DNA of 64,000 nt from Hortaea werneckii (lineage: Eukaryota; Ascomycota; Dothideomycetes; Mycosphaerellales; Teratosphaeriaceae), in assembly GCA_037044905.1 (NCBI GenBank), contig JBAOKB010000166.1, positions 248,001 through 312,000 on the forward strand. The letters are read 5' to 3'. Below the pieces are notes generated by a model that was given only the letters and a program-made list of their open reading frames with translations, was not told where the DNA came from and searched no databases. Shown here in pieces: positions 11,437 to 23,081 of this stretch (positions are counted from its first letter, which is position 1; each line of letters begins with the position of its first letter). The translations under genes were made by a program, and so were the position numbers.

Positions 11437-12275
11437 TCAGCCAGCTCCTCTCCCGCCTCTCGCGGCAAATCCAAAACCACCTCTCCCAGTGCCGTCAGGG
11501 CCTCTTGGCTGCCTACTCGGTCCTTCTTGGTTCGGCGTGCCCGGTTTCGAAATCCGCCGTCCCATATCTTCAGGATCATAAAGCTGTCCAGGTCCGGTGC
11601 TCGCGGTGGGACCAAAGGCAGGCGATCCGGGCGCCTTCGGTGACTGATCAGCGCTCGTAGGCCGTGAAGTCTTGGGTCCACCCCCGCCTCTACCTCTCCG
11701 TCTGTTGTCGTTGCGACCTTGAGAGCTCTCCCGTGAGCCTACCGCGGGCGTGCCGGGAACAGACGAGCCCATGATACGTTCGCGCGCTTCGGCATACTTC
11801 CTCTGCTTTTCTTCTCGTTCCACTTTCGCCTTGCGCTGACGCTCTTCGAAGTCGGCGTCTCTCTTTCTGCGCGCCTCGTCTTCGCTGTCGTCCCCGTCGT
11901 CCAGAGTCAAGCCGTTGATGCCATCAGCGGCATCCTTCTTCGCTATGACGGGGGGCGGTTTGCGGCTCAACAGAGTGACTTGCGGCTTGTACTCTTGCTT
12001 CAGCGGCACCACACCGCGCGACTCGAGGAAATGGTTCCGACTTGGGTTTTCGGCAGAGTTCCATAATTGCTTTTGGAACTCATTGTGCTGCTGACGCCGC
12101 TCGGATTTGGATAGTTTGGGTGCCGGCTGAGGGGCTTTCGCCTCCTGACTCTATAGATTTGCCTGTCAGCGATCTTCATCCACGATACTCGCAGTGCCCT
12201 GCAACATTTGGGAGGTCGTACGTCGGCTACATTGACCCAGTCGTCATCCCATGCGTCCGGGATTTTGTTGCTCAT
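11437..12275 (-). CDS. SUZ-domain RNA-binding protein
   Basis: This small cytoplasmic RNA-associated protein resembles animal SZRD1. Exon 1 (12222-12275) encodes MSNKIPDAWDDDWVNVAD. A 71-nt intron (12151-12221) follows, and exon 2 runs to the stop at 11437, for 255 residues. Features in order are a basic linker (SKSERRQQHNEFQKQLWN), an acidic DDGDDSEDEARRKRD stretch, a charged helix and the SUZ signature KQRKYAEARERIMGS at about residue 130. The disordered, Gly/Arg-rich RGG-like tail (GRGGFGFAARGGRGAG) is typical of RNA binders. The W-D-D-D-W start matches the conserved N-terminus of this family. All exons are in frame. Confidence 0.82.
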
Positions 12276-12626
12276 CCCGAGCTCGTGCAGAGGTAGCCAC
12301 GTTGAGTTGTGCGTCGGACGTGCCGCTTCAGCTCAACAATGTTTGCGATCTCCAGCTTTACACAGCATCCACGCTGGTATGTGTGCGAAGGGGGAATAAA
12401 TCCAAACCCAAAAGACGAATTGTTAGATGCCGGGCGTCGGGCGGGACTCGGCCTCGACCCCGCCTCACCCGCTGCAGCCTCAGGTTTAAGGGTCCCGCTT
12501 CTTATCGATAAATCCAAGCTCCTGTCAGCCGTCACCTGTCGACCAACCGGGGCCAGCTACCAAGGTAGATTGCCATCCGTGCAAACGCGCATTCACCTCT
12601 AGGCAGCAGTCGCGAACCAGATCACA

Positions 12627-13227
12627 ATGTCAGACGATCACGAAATGCTGTCCTCCGACGCCGAGGACTCCATCTCGACTCCGACGAACAACCCAGCCGC
12701 CCTCACCTCCCCGCCCGGCTCACAGCACTCCCTGCATGCACCCACCATGCCCACCGCCCCCTCCGACACCTCCAACGCCAACGGCAAGCGGCCTCTCCGT
12801 GACATAAGCAATAGCATGCAAGGAGAAGACGAGGATAATGACGACGTGATTGCTATGTCTGCCGGCGGACGCTCTGCCAACGCTAGCGGGAGCAAACCCA
12901 AAATCGCCGAGTTCCCTCCTCGTACGCATCAAGCGAGCGGATACACGTGGACGAGGGAGGAGATTCGCCAGGGTTTAGTTGGAGTAACAAGAAGGCTATG
13001 GATGAGGCGCAGAGAGCGTGGGATGGGATGACACATCGGGAGGTCATGGTGAGGAGTAAGTCTACTGTCCGGCATTGAACGAGGAGTGGAGTTACGCGAA
13101 CAGAGGGATTTATTTTCTAGGAAGATTAGTAGAGCTGACATGCTATGTCGTTGCAGACAGGTACGGAGATCCATTCGAGATGGCTGAGAAGGAGCAGGTG
13201 ATTCGGAACAGCCTCCAGCAGCGATGA
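12627..13227 (+). CDS. Conserved fungal protein of unknown function, with apparent 1-nt frameshift
   Basis: The protein has an acidic, Ser/Thr/Pro-rich N-terminus (MSDDHEMLSSDAEDS) and a compact C-terminal part. The C-terminal half appears only if one base is added near 12957-12963. That turns TREEIRQG into TREEDSPGFSWSNKKAMDE and keeps the frame through RAWDGMTHREVMVR. A 101-nt intron (13056-13156) follows, and the last exon reads NRYGDPFEMAEKEQVIRNSL to the stop at 13227. With that base the spliced length is 166 residues and all phases close. I do not know its function. As given, the frame ends at 13031. Confidence 0.6.
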
Positions 13228-13553
13228 AGCCACTTAGATCTATCGGTGGGGGCACAAATCATTTACCGACTGAAGCGTTCTAGCGATGGCACAAGGTGGC
13301 GTTGGACAGCACACAACTACGCATCCAGTGCGCGTAGGGCCTTGTGCAAAGAGATAATGACTGATATGCAATGCAACATCTTTCACTCACAGTAATGCGA
13401 TTCCTACATTTACCAAAATGCTTGATTAAATATCTATTCTAATCACATGAGAAAGCCCAAGATGATACACCGCTATGCGCCAAACGCTGGTAACGTCACA
13501 CTCATCCGCTCACCCTCATCCATGCATCCGTCCTTCCACCTCTTCCTGACCCG

Positions 13554-15493
13554 CTATGCGTGTCCGGTCAACAACGTCGACTGGATACCTTGATCCTCTC
13601 TTCTCGCCCCTTCCCCAAGATTCTTCTCGCGTTCCTCCTCGTTCTCCTCGCGACCCCAAGCATTCCTCGACCTCATACCCTCGCCATGCGATTTCTCCCT
13701 CGCTTCACTGCTGCTACCACTGCTCGTGCCTCCTTCCTCGCCGCCCTCATCCCTGTGCTCACCGCGCTTGCGTGCGAGTTGGACTTCGGGCAGCTCCGGC
13801 TGGCCACCGAAACTGCACAGGACCACGTCCGAGTTGGCCGTCGGCGCATCGAGGACGAGGAGCTCATGTTCCGTGAAGATCCTTGGCAGGATGACCCACC
13901 GCAATGGGATGAGGGCGATAATGATGACTGGGAAGCCAATAGCCGCGATAGTCTGACTGATGGCAACGCTGGCCGCTACGCCAAAAGCTGGAAAAAGATG
14001 TAGTAAAGAATCCTTGATGTCTTCAAAGTAAGCCTGGGTTCGGCCGGGTCCATGAACCGCTTTTCTTGGAAGCAGTAAAGGAAGTTGGACATGATGCCAT
14101 TGCCACCGATGCTGCCCCAACCGACGACGAAGAAGACACCTCCGAAGAGAGCGCGCGGCATGGTATGCAAGACCTCCAGAAGAGGGCCGGTCATGAGGCC
14201 GACAAAGCCGAGGCCCATGATGAAATGCGAGATGCGTTGTTCATGGACCTTAGGCGCGTCTATGACCTTCTTGTTATGATCGACCCATTCAGTGGTATTC
14301 ACTCTGTGGAGGTCGCGTGGATTGCTATTGTCAACATCGATCTCCTTCGACTGCACAAGCCGGTCTTTATAGTCTGTCAGACTGTCGGTATGGACGGGCG
14401 CCTGCGGTACCAGGCCATTGGGGAGCGGAATGTTGATGATCCCACCAATGAAGCAAGTGCATCCCAGGAGGAAGAAATCCCAATGGAAACCTGCCGGCTT
14501 CTTGAGCGGGAATTGCTTCGCCTGTGCGCCAAGAGACGATACGTTGTGGTCGTAGTAGAACAGTAGCGTGAGCAAGAAGCCGATGGGTAGAGCCACAAAG
14601 ACCCACTTGACTGGCAGGTTCCAGAAGTCGACAAGCCATGGTCGATCCACTGTAGGATAAAATGCGCGAGTGTGAGGGAATCCGGGCAAGGTTCGCCTCC
14701 TTGATACGGCCTGGGATGTGTGAAAAGCCAGTCCACCAGATAGTGGCGATAGGGTAGGCGTAATCGGATAACACTTTTCTGATCCAGGGCTTGAAGTATG
14801 TCGTGCTGCCTATGAACTCCAGGAAATAAACGCTGGCCCAATAGCAAGTGCAATGACAATACTGAGGTAGCCTCCTGCAAGGTTCTCGCCCTGCTCGTAA
14901 AACTGCGCGACAAGCTCCTCCATACCCTTGATCATGTAAATGATACCAACGTACATGCCGAAGGAATTCATCGAGAAGTCGGTGATGTATCGCATGTAGT
15001 CACAAAAATTGCAAACGGCTGCAATCCAGTGTGTGATAGCGGCCCAGATTGAAACCCAGCAAATAAACCCTGGATACAAGTCTCGGATCCCCTGCGCGAC
15101 GGCAATGTCGTAGATAGTGTAGTTGAACAGACTAATCAGACCAGTAATACCCACGACAGTAAGAGGCTGGCATGAACATGTACTGAAAAGGATCGCGGCC
15201 AAGGCAGACGAGAACAGAGCCTCGTTGATGCCAAAATAGCCGTCGGTCTGCCGCATCATGTCCAGCTCGAAAGCTAATGCGGGAAGTAGATTCACGAAGA
15301 AGATACGGACAAGGCCAGCAAAGGTACGGTATGTGAATCCGTCGCGGATGTCGGTCCAGTAGTAAGGTAGACGGCGGCGAACATCGTAATACATGCCCCG
15401 AAAGGGATGGAGGGCGCGCCATGCTTTCCAACCTGTGCGGCCTTCCCAGGTGTAAGGATCCTGAGACCAGTCGACTTCCGAGGGAGGTCCCAT
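13554..15493 (-). CDS. BOR1-type anion/borate transporter (HCO3- transporter family), with three apparent frameshifts
   Basis: This is a polytopic plasma-membrane or vacuolar transporter of the SLC4 fold; fungal BOR1 exports borate. Conserved pieces in order are GMYYDVRRRLPYYWTDIRDG, SSALAAILFSTCSCQPLTVVG (the SLC4 core), FYPTVDRPWLVDFWNLPVKW, FIGGIINIPLPNGLVPQAP, QRISHFIMGLGFVGLMTGPL and ISQTIAAIGFPVIIIALIPLR. They lie in successive frames. Single-base shifts near 14824-14828 (T run), 14675-14678 (C run, one extra) and 13983-13986 (T run) reconnect them to about 646 residues, and the length becomes a multiple of three. The C-terminus is hydrophilic and Glu/Arg-rich. No intron is needed. The ATG at 15493 precedes the conserved part directly. 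Confidence 0.82.
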
Positions 15494-16600
15494 TTTGGCG
15501 GCGTTGTGGTCGTGGTGATGGCTCCAGGAATGACAGCTGAAAGTGAGCCAAAGTCTTCTATGTAGTAGTTCTTCGTCTATAGCAGTCTTGATCTTTTATG
15601 CTTGTCGAATGGCAGCATACCATCGGCCTCGCCGGCCAGGTTCCACCGTGATCAATCAACAGTTAGCCTCAACTCCTCGTAAATAGTTCTGTATCATCCA
15701 GTGAGAGTCCTGGCGCATGTAAGTCCTCCTTCAGGATCGAGAAGGTTGTAGCAGGCGAGGCAGGAAAGAAAGAAGTCGTTCCTCGGCCGTTAAACACAAT
15801 AAAGCTAGAGAGAGAGAGCTTGGTGCACATCATTTACAGTGGCTCGGCGCGGTCCATTTGGGAGATATGTAAACTAGCACATCCTATGGTCTCCACCTAC
15901 GACATCTCTCGTCGCCTTCCTATCGCGGGTGAGATCAGCAGAAAAGTTTATGTGACATTTACCAAACCAAATGGGACACGAGGGGAGCAAGGGCCAAGCC
16001 CTCGGAAGATGAGTTTCGCGGCTGATATGAGTGGGGGAGGGAGCCCGAGGGAGGCCATCGCAGCGATACAGACTGCGAAAAAGATCTTTGGCGTCATCTG
16101 CCGGGCAGACGGGAGCGGCCGCGGATGCGACCAACGCGCGCTAAACCCGTAGCGCGATACTGATATTGCTGCCTGGGGCAGGACGTGGATGCTCGCCACG
16201 GCGACTGCCCGGGCAGTCATGCTTGTTGAGAAAGCGATGGCTTCCCATTCAGGCCAGGACGGCCAACAAGTGCGACTCACGCAATGCGGTACCTACCTCA
16301 TCTGAAACATGTCCTGGTCTCAGTCCTTATCCTGCGTTCAAAGCTGGAAAGGCCTGCTAGCGAAAGAAGTACCTAATCTATACTAATTTAATGTATGCCA
16401 AAAAGAATATGTCACAAGGGGTATCTCTCCAGAAGAACGAAGAAGCCATCACAAACGCCACAGCCAACAATCGTCCTTTCCATCCATCAGTAAAAACGGT
16501 TTCAACAGAAGAGAGAGGAAAAGAAAAAAAAAAAAAAAAACTTGGAGAAAAGATCAGACCGCCACATTGCTCGTTTCCACTTTCCCAAACAACTCAGCGC
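15494..16600. other. Intergenic region with poly(A) tract
   Basis: About 1.1 kb upstream of the BOR1 gene and downstream of the hydrolase gene. It contains an uninterrupted A-run of about 18 bases near 16523-16540. No conserved open frame is seen. Confidence 0.45.
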
Positions 16601-19600
16601 TTACACTTTCAGAGGAAAGCGCCCTTTATCCTGCCCAATCCAATACCCTGCAAGCTCAGTAAGGACATCGCTCATGATGGGGCACTGGCCATGAGACCGT
16701 GCCCTTCACCCTCAAGGACCCGCACATCGCAGCCTCCCCGTGAGTACACGTCCTCGGCGAACGTATCCCTCGTGGGCGGGACACTCCTATCGTCGAGCTT
16801 GGAGATGATTCCCGCCAGAGCGCGCGCGTTCATCTGCTCGGACAGCCATTTGATATTACCTAACGGAACGCGTTTGTCGTCCGAGCCATGCGTGATTACG
16901 ACTTCGCGGCTGACATCGGTGTAGCAGAAGCCGATCTCGCGGTGTCGCTCTAAGCAGACTAGCAAGTCGGTAGCGGGGTTGCTGTCTCGTGTGGCGAGCT
17001 CCCAGGTCCTTTCCGTAAGCCGTTGAGTGTATTCGATCTGCCGCTCTCGCTCCGCATGTTCTGCCGCGTTAAGCCCGGCGGAGGCGAACGTGAAACTGGG
17101 ATCAGTGGGTGTTGCGGTAGCTGACATGCCCAACGAGCCCCGACGTTCTTCTCCTCCGTGTGCTCGAGTGGAAACTGGAAAACCTTTCATGGGATTGATT
17201 GTGGGCATGAACTGATCCATCTCCATCATTGATTCGCGACGGGGATTACCTGGCCGTGTACCAGTGCTGGGTCGATCAGGAGTTCGGCTTGGTGACATTG
17301 ACTGCTCACGTTGCTGCTTAGCTCTAGCGGCGTCAAGTTGACGCTTGTTCGCAGGCTTGAGCGAGGCCGATGTCGCGGTCATGAATGACGAGTTGGCAGC
17401 TTTCAGGAACGACGTGGGAAGCACTCGGAGGAGGCGTTGGCTTCTTGGAAGTGCGCCAGCAGGTGGGCTTGTCGTGGTTGGGTACTTGATCGCTTCTAGC
17501 TGACTTGGAGGAATCCAAGGCGCAAGTAAATGCACCTTCCCACGAATCATGTGCGGCAAAGTGAGGGCGGTGGCAAGGGCATAGATAGCACCAGCTGAAT
17601 GCGCGAGCAGACTAAATTTGGTGATGTCCAGGTGCTGGCAAATTGCAAGGATATCATCAGGCCAGTTCAAGGGACCACTGCGATCGCCCGGAGGATATTG
17701 CTCACTTGCACCAACGCCAGGCCTATCCACCGTGATAAGGCGCAGGTTCAACGTCGTCGCCAGCTCGTCGTAGAAAGCCGTCACAAACCGGGTGAGGCCC
17801 ATTCCCACGCACACGAAGACCGCAGCTCCCTCCGGATCGCCTACTTCTGAGAAGCTGATGACTCTGCCAGTCACTGGGTGTTTAACTTTGTGGTTTAAGC
17901 GCTGTGCGAACAAGTAGCGTACGATCGCATCCTCGATACTGTCGCGACGAGGGGTATCAAGCTCATCGCCTTGATTGCGTGCCCGTTTCGCATCGCTCAT
18001 GGACTTTCGTCGAGACCTCTTCCTTTCAAAATCCAGTGGGAGGTCGGGGTGTAGGGGTTTCAACTTGCCATCGGCTCGTTGTCGCCCACTATCAGGCTGT
18101 AGGCGATGTCCTTCTGCCACATTCGACGCATTGCGCGCCTTTGGCTTTGTCAAATCCAATGCGTCTAGGGTGACAGAGCCAGCGGACGCTCTCCGACTAT
18201 GCTGTTTGTCGAGGTAAAATCGGCACTTTGAAGTGCATCCACAGCTTGAGCGTACGAGTAGTCCAGTGTGAGAGGTGGAGTGGTGGTCCTGGTCTTTCCG
18301 CCTGTGTTGCAATATGGTTTTGCCGAGTCGGTGACTGTGGACGCGGTTGGTGCTGTCTCCCGGTGATATACTAGGTGTTTTTGATGCACGAAAGAGGCGC
18401 CAATCAGCCCTGGCGTCTGCGCATTGTGACCCTCATTTCCGAGCAACTTGTGCGACTTGACGGGTGTGTCTGTGAGATTGCGATTGGCTGATGGTCTGAT
18501 GCGGGATTCTCGCTTATCCTGGCCAGCATTGGCGCCAGCCGAAGTGGCGACAAATAAACTCTTTGGCCCAGCGTACTGCGCTTCGGGCCCAGAAGAGGAA
18601 GCTTCCTGTGACTCTTCTATTCGTGATTTCCGCTGTTCCCTTAACTGCCGTATTCTCTTTACTGTTTCATCATCTTCTCCAAGATCTGCCCAGCTTGACT
18701 CTGGAATTGAACGTGCCCTCCGCGCGAGTGGACTTTCGGTCTCTGACTTTGCGTCGTTTGGCTTCTTAGACTTCTTACTGCGCTTTTTTCCTGAAGCAGA
18801 GCTATTACTTGGCTGTCGGAGTGAAGAAGTTCGCGTTGGTATCGAGTCCACAATAGGATTCTTTTGAGGAGATGATCGCTGAGACGTCGCCGAACCGGGT
18901 TCCGCATGGTCAGCAACCCTGGTGACGTTCTGAGGCTGAAGCGCAGCGTCGATGCCAGAATCTCTGATCGTGGAATAGTCCGCGTCTTTCTCGTCCGCCG
19001 CCTCAGGAACAGTGGCATCATCACTGAGATATAATCGACCTTTCGGACCAGGAGCAGGCGCAGGCGTCGGTTTCGCAAAAATCATCCCTCCTCCAGCTAA
19101 TGTGTCGAGATCTTGAAGCGCCATCGAGTCCTCTGTATCCGTTCGATCCAGTCTCAACGCCTCTTCCGACGTCATCCGCTGAAGACTTCCCTGGCTCATT
19201 TTCAATCTCTCCGAGTGTACCGATGCCTGATCGAAGGCGTCAGGCGTCTGTTTTATCCAGCTCTCAGCACTGTGCTTTTTCGTTGTGCCGGAATCTCTCT
19301 CCCTCCTCAGACTTGATCGCGAGCTGGTCCGCGAAATGATAGATGCTGGTCGCAAGTAACCGTTTGAGATCGAAGGGAGACGGCTCGGAGATGGCGCTTG
19401 ATGCCTGGAGCGTCGAGAAGGAGAACGTGAAGTACGAATGATCGGTGGTGCCGCGGCGTCGCCTGAGTCCAGGTCGCTCGCATACGACACGCCGGCACCG
19501 TACTCCATACCAAAGCCGGCAGAGCGCGCTGAGCTAGGCGCAAGTGAGAGTGATTCGTCAGACGAATAGCGTCTCAAACGCCTGTCGCTGCTCGGACTCG

Positions 19601-19850
19601 CTCGTTCTGAGGAATGGTCATGGGCGCGAATGGCAGGAGGTGGTGTCAGCGTGTCAAAAGAATCCAGTATTGCCTGAATGGCAGCTGGGTTTGCCGGTCT
19701 GGATTTCACTTGGTTTGCGGAACGCTTCTTTTTAGCGCGGACTTGGTCGCTACCTTCGGCCGATGGCTGTGACCGAGGCGGTCGTGAGCCATGGTATTGT
19801 GAGTCGGCCGTACGCGGTTTTGAGGCTTTCGACGAGGATCTTGTGTCCAT
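16601..19850 (-). CDS. Large alpha/beta hydrolase-fold protein, with two apparent frameshifts
   Basis: The catalytic half has VFVCVGMGLTRF (oxyanion region), the nucleophile elbow LLAHSAGAIYAL, an acid in HGSDDKRVPL and the histidine in EGEGHGLM, which together make a Ser-Asp-His triad. About 560 residues precede it. They are disordered, Ser/Arg/Lys-rich and begin MDTRSSSKASK. Two one-base deletions break the frame. One, near 18198-18202, separates the N-terminal frame from the hydrolase. The other, near 16679-16682 (C run), hides an ending SDVLTELAGYWIGQDKGRF. With both restored the gene is 3252 nt, about 1083 residues. The substrate is unknown; this is a fungal-specific architecture. A large insertion rich in Ser, Pro and Arg lies between the nucleophile and the Asp. 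Confidence 0.75.
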
Positions 19851-21022
19851 TGCGACAAATAATTGGAATTCTTCGCATTCGATGCCAGGCCGTCGGCCTT
19901 TCTCGGTCTGCCTTGAACTCTAACACCGTCCCATCTCCAGCGCCTTTCGTAGAAGAAAGCTCTGCTTTCTCCAGGCGCAATAACTTCACAATGGCTTTCG
20001 AGAACGTGACAGCGTTTCAGAACGTCACGAACCTGAGTACTGTCGCGCGTGGCTGTTGGCAGAGCAGCGCAAAGGACGATGATCCGTAGTTCGGGTGGCG
20101 CCAAAGGAGTTGAACGGTAGTCATATGCCGACCCGATATAGGAAGATTGGAAAGTGTATTGTTCCGAACCAGAATGAAGGGAAGGCCTCCTCAATAAACC
20201 CCCCTGGCGAGTCCCCTAGTCCTAGCGTTGCTGCATGGGATAGTCTCACGCATAAGGCTGCTCGGGCGCATCGGCCTGTACCCCAGCCAGCCCACCTTTA
20301 ATCTGGGCGGGCGATGCAGCTTGCACGCTGCGGAGTATCCCCGGCCCAAGTGCCGACCGGAATGAGCGTGATACACTTCAGACTAGCAGAGCATGTTCTT
20401 CGGAGATGGGGAGATCTGATAAAACTCAATATTCTTGCTGCTCGGTTCTAGGCAACCTTGATAGTTTGACTTCCGCGCTCCTGTACGTATTATGGTATCT
20501 TGCCCGTCGCATCAGCGATGATTGACGTACGCCGATGCATGGTGGATATGGATTGGCCAAAATCGCTTATCCATACATAAGCCTGCCGAAGCCATCAGTC
20601 CCGTCCCGGCACACTGTCATGTCCGCACTTCGCCGCTAAAACAAGCTACGGGCCGAGATTGGTGTGTTTCAGCAAAAAACTGCTGCTTATTCCCCATCGA
20701 GTAAGGGCAAGAAATGGTCATGATCTGCCAACCAACCGCAATCTTCGCGACAGCTTCCAAGTCTTCGCAGTGGGGTTCTACAATGCATTCTGGAATTCCG
20801 GCATAAGTGTGAAGAGCGGAACAAGATATCGGTTGAAAAAGACCCCATTAACAAACAATTTACAGTGGGCGCCTTTGCGGTCATCACTCGTCGTCCATTT
20901 TCCAATCTAGACCTTAGTTTTGCACTAACTCGTAAGAAAAAGACATTGGGCCTGCAGTGTGGCTTCTTGCGACTTGCGGCCTGTGGGTTGGATTACTGAT
21001 CACCCCGCTCCACTATTACAGT
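19851..21022. other. Intergenic region, no gene recognised
   Basis: About 1.2 kb between the hydrolase start and the 3' end of the bZIP gene. Only short overlapping frames are present, and I see nothing conserved. Confidence 0.45.
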
Positions 21023-21951
21023 TCAAGCGACTGACGCTGGAAACAATCTTTCGCCACGCTTGCTACGCCACGTATTCGTGACCGCAATCAAATCTTCACA
21101 GCCCTGGAGCAAGAAAGCCCATCTTCTCAGAAAAGACTCCGATATCTCCCAGCTACCAACTTGCTCTGGCGTACTCCAGACTACTAGTCCACCGCGCTGC
21201 CAGTTGCCGTTGACATTCTCCAGCGCGCCTGAGCCCCGGATGCACTTGGAGAGCTGAGCGGCATCAATCTGCTGATTATAGATGGCCCGTAGAATGTTGA
21301 AACGAAGGCGCGCATGAGGTATTGTATCAATAATTGGATCATGGACTATTTGATGCTGAAGCTCAATGGGTTTCAACGCAGCGAGGGCAGCACGTGGAAC
21401 CTGCGGACTTGTACTTGCAATACCACTCTGCAATGCTACCAAGCTTGTGCCAAGACGCTGTGCGTTGGTGGCAGCCGCCGTCATGAGGTTCCGATTGATT
21501 AATTGGCCGAGTTCGTCCCAGACACGGCCATAGTTGTCAGTCGCTGTCCTGGAATGGGTAGCTGTGGAACCAGCAGAATCTGGAGAGCCAGCCTCTGGAC
21601 TTGACGCTGAGCTCGAGTCTACCCCTGGAGAAGTGATATCATTTCCATCCTCGGATTCCGAATGTTGCGAGGCCGGAGTTGAAGCGGTTCTAGGTTTGTA
21701 CAATTTGGGCGACTCGCCAGCACGCTGACGCTGTCTGAAAGCTCGTTGATTGAGCCTATTCTGGATTCGTCTTCTCTCGACTGGGTCGTTTTTGCCACGC
21801 CCTGCAATCATCTGCATTAGTAGTTTAGGGCAAAAATCACCGACAGTGGCGACTCACAATTCTCGTTCACCACGCCCGTAATTCGGATTGTTTCGGGAGA
21901 GGGCGTAGAGGGACTGGGCGCTGAGGAGTAAGATGTTTGATGCGTTTGCAT
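21023..21951 (-). CDS. bZIP transcription factor with DUF3425 domain
   Basis: This is a nuclear DNA-binding regulator of the fungal bZIP/DUF3425 type. Exon 1 (21858-21951) encodes MQTHQTSYSSAPSPSTPSPE and ends in VVNEN. A 56-nt intron (21802-21857) is followed by the basic region GKNDPVERRRIQNRLNQRAF at about residues 33-55; its N-R-x-x-Q-R-A-F core differs from classical bZIPs in the fungal manner. No strong leucine zipper follows. A Ser/Thr-rich acidic linker comes next. The C-terminal DUF3425 region has HDPIIDTIPHARLRFNIL and WGLVVW-like sequence (GGLVVWSTPEQVGSWEISES). Spliced length is 290 residues and all phases close. Targets are unknown. Confidence 0.85.
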
Positions 21952-23081
21952 GATGCGTGAGCTGGCTTTTCCAGTGATAGCCTCTGGTCAACAGAAAAGT
22001 AATGACGACTGTCGTTTTAACATGCGGACACATGCTTCGCTGCGAGGTATATTCATACTCGGCCTAGCACTACCACAATCTTATGAATGAAAAGGCTCGC
22101 GCAGAGTGGTAGCGAAGTGCTTGATTACATCGACCTCGTCGAAATAAATTGTCATCTCGAGGCAGCCAGTACAGCTAATCCGGCCATGGTCTGAGTCATC
22201 TTGGGGGCACCTGGATCGAACTATCAGTGCGATGTGGCAGCTGTAGCACCATCATGCTCCAGCTGTCCCCATGTGAATGACGTTCGCCACGACTTCACAT
22301 GTGAGCGTAGCTCTTCCAGAAAAAGATCAGGTCATTGCGGATATGAGAGACAATGCGCAATGCGAGCTGCTGGAGCGAGCTACTTGCAGCGGTACCGACG
22401 GGAGAGGCGTTCAGAGATCGCGTCCTATTGCTCCATTTCCTTTTGCGCGGCCTGATTCGAAGCGAGGCCCGACGGAGCTGACAATCAGCATTGGAGTTGC
22501 TGACAGTTCCCGCCTGGCCAGCAGACAGTGACCAGCATCTGTACCGGCTCATGGCCTTCTAGCGTGCTCCTATGGAAGGAGTCAAAAGCAGCTTACGGCA
22601 TCGATTATTCATATGAGGATCGCTGCCTTCAGCAAGTTCGGTCCGGGGACTGCAGAAGGGGGGGGTCTCATGGAACCGTTCGTCGTCAGGAACAGTGCTG
22701 CAGTCCCGACCTTGTCCGGTCCCCATGTACCATTAGATTCGATAAGTGACAATCTTCAGATGATCGATCACTCCTGAATGCAGGATGATGTTGGGTAGCT
22801 TCGTAATAAGGTCTTGATGCTCACCTCACTGGTTCCCGTTGTGTAGGTCGGTGATGATTTTCGGCCCACCGCTTGGGGTAGCCGACGCCGCTTGGACCAT
22901 GTGCGTGAGGGTCGGGATGCCGACTGAGCTCCATCCGACAAGGCGCGTTGAGATACCTCACGTACCTTATGCAACCTCGAGCACACTTCGGATCCAAGCT
23001 CACACCGACCATGTGAACGTCCCCGTCAGCTTTTATCGCCGCCTTACAACCGCTTGATATCCGACAACGTCTCTTGCGATC
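21952..23081. other. Divergent intergenic region
   Basis: About 1.1 kb between the starts of the bZIP gene (-) and the fatty acid hydroxylase gene (+). It contains a G9 run near 22660. Open frames at 22201-22555 lack any recognisable motif on either strand. Confidence 0.45.
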
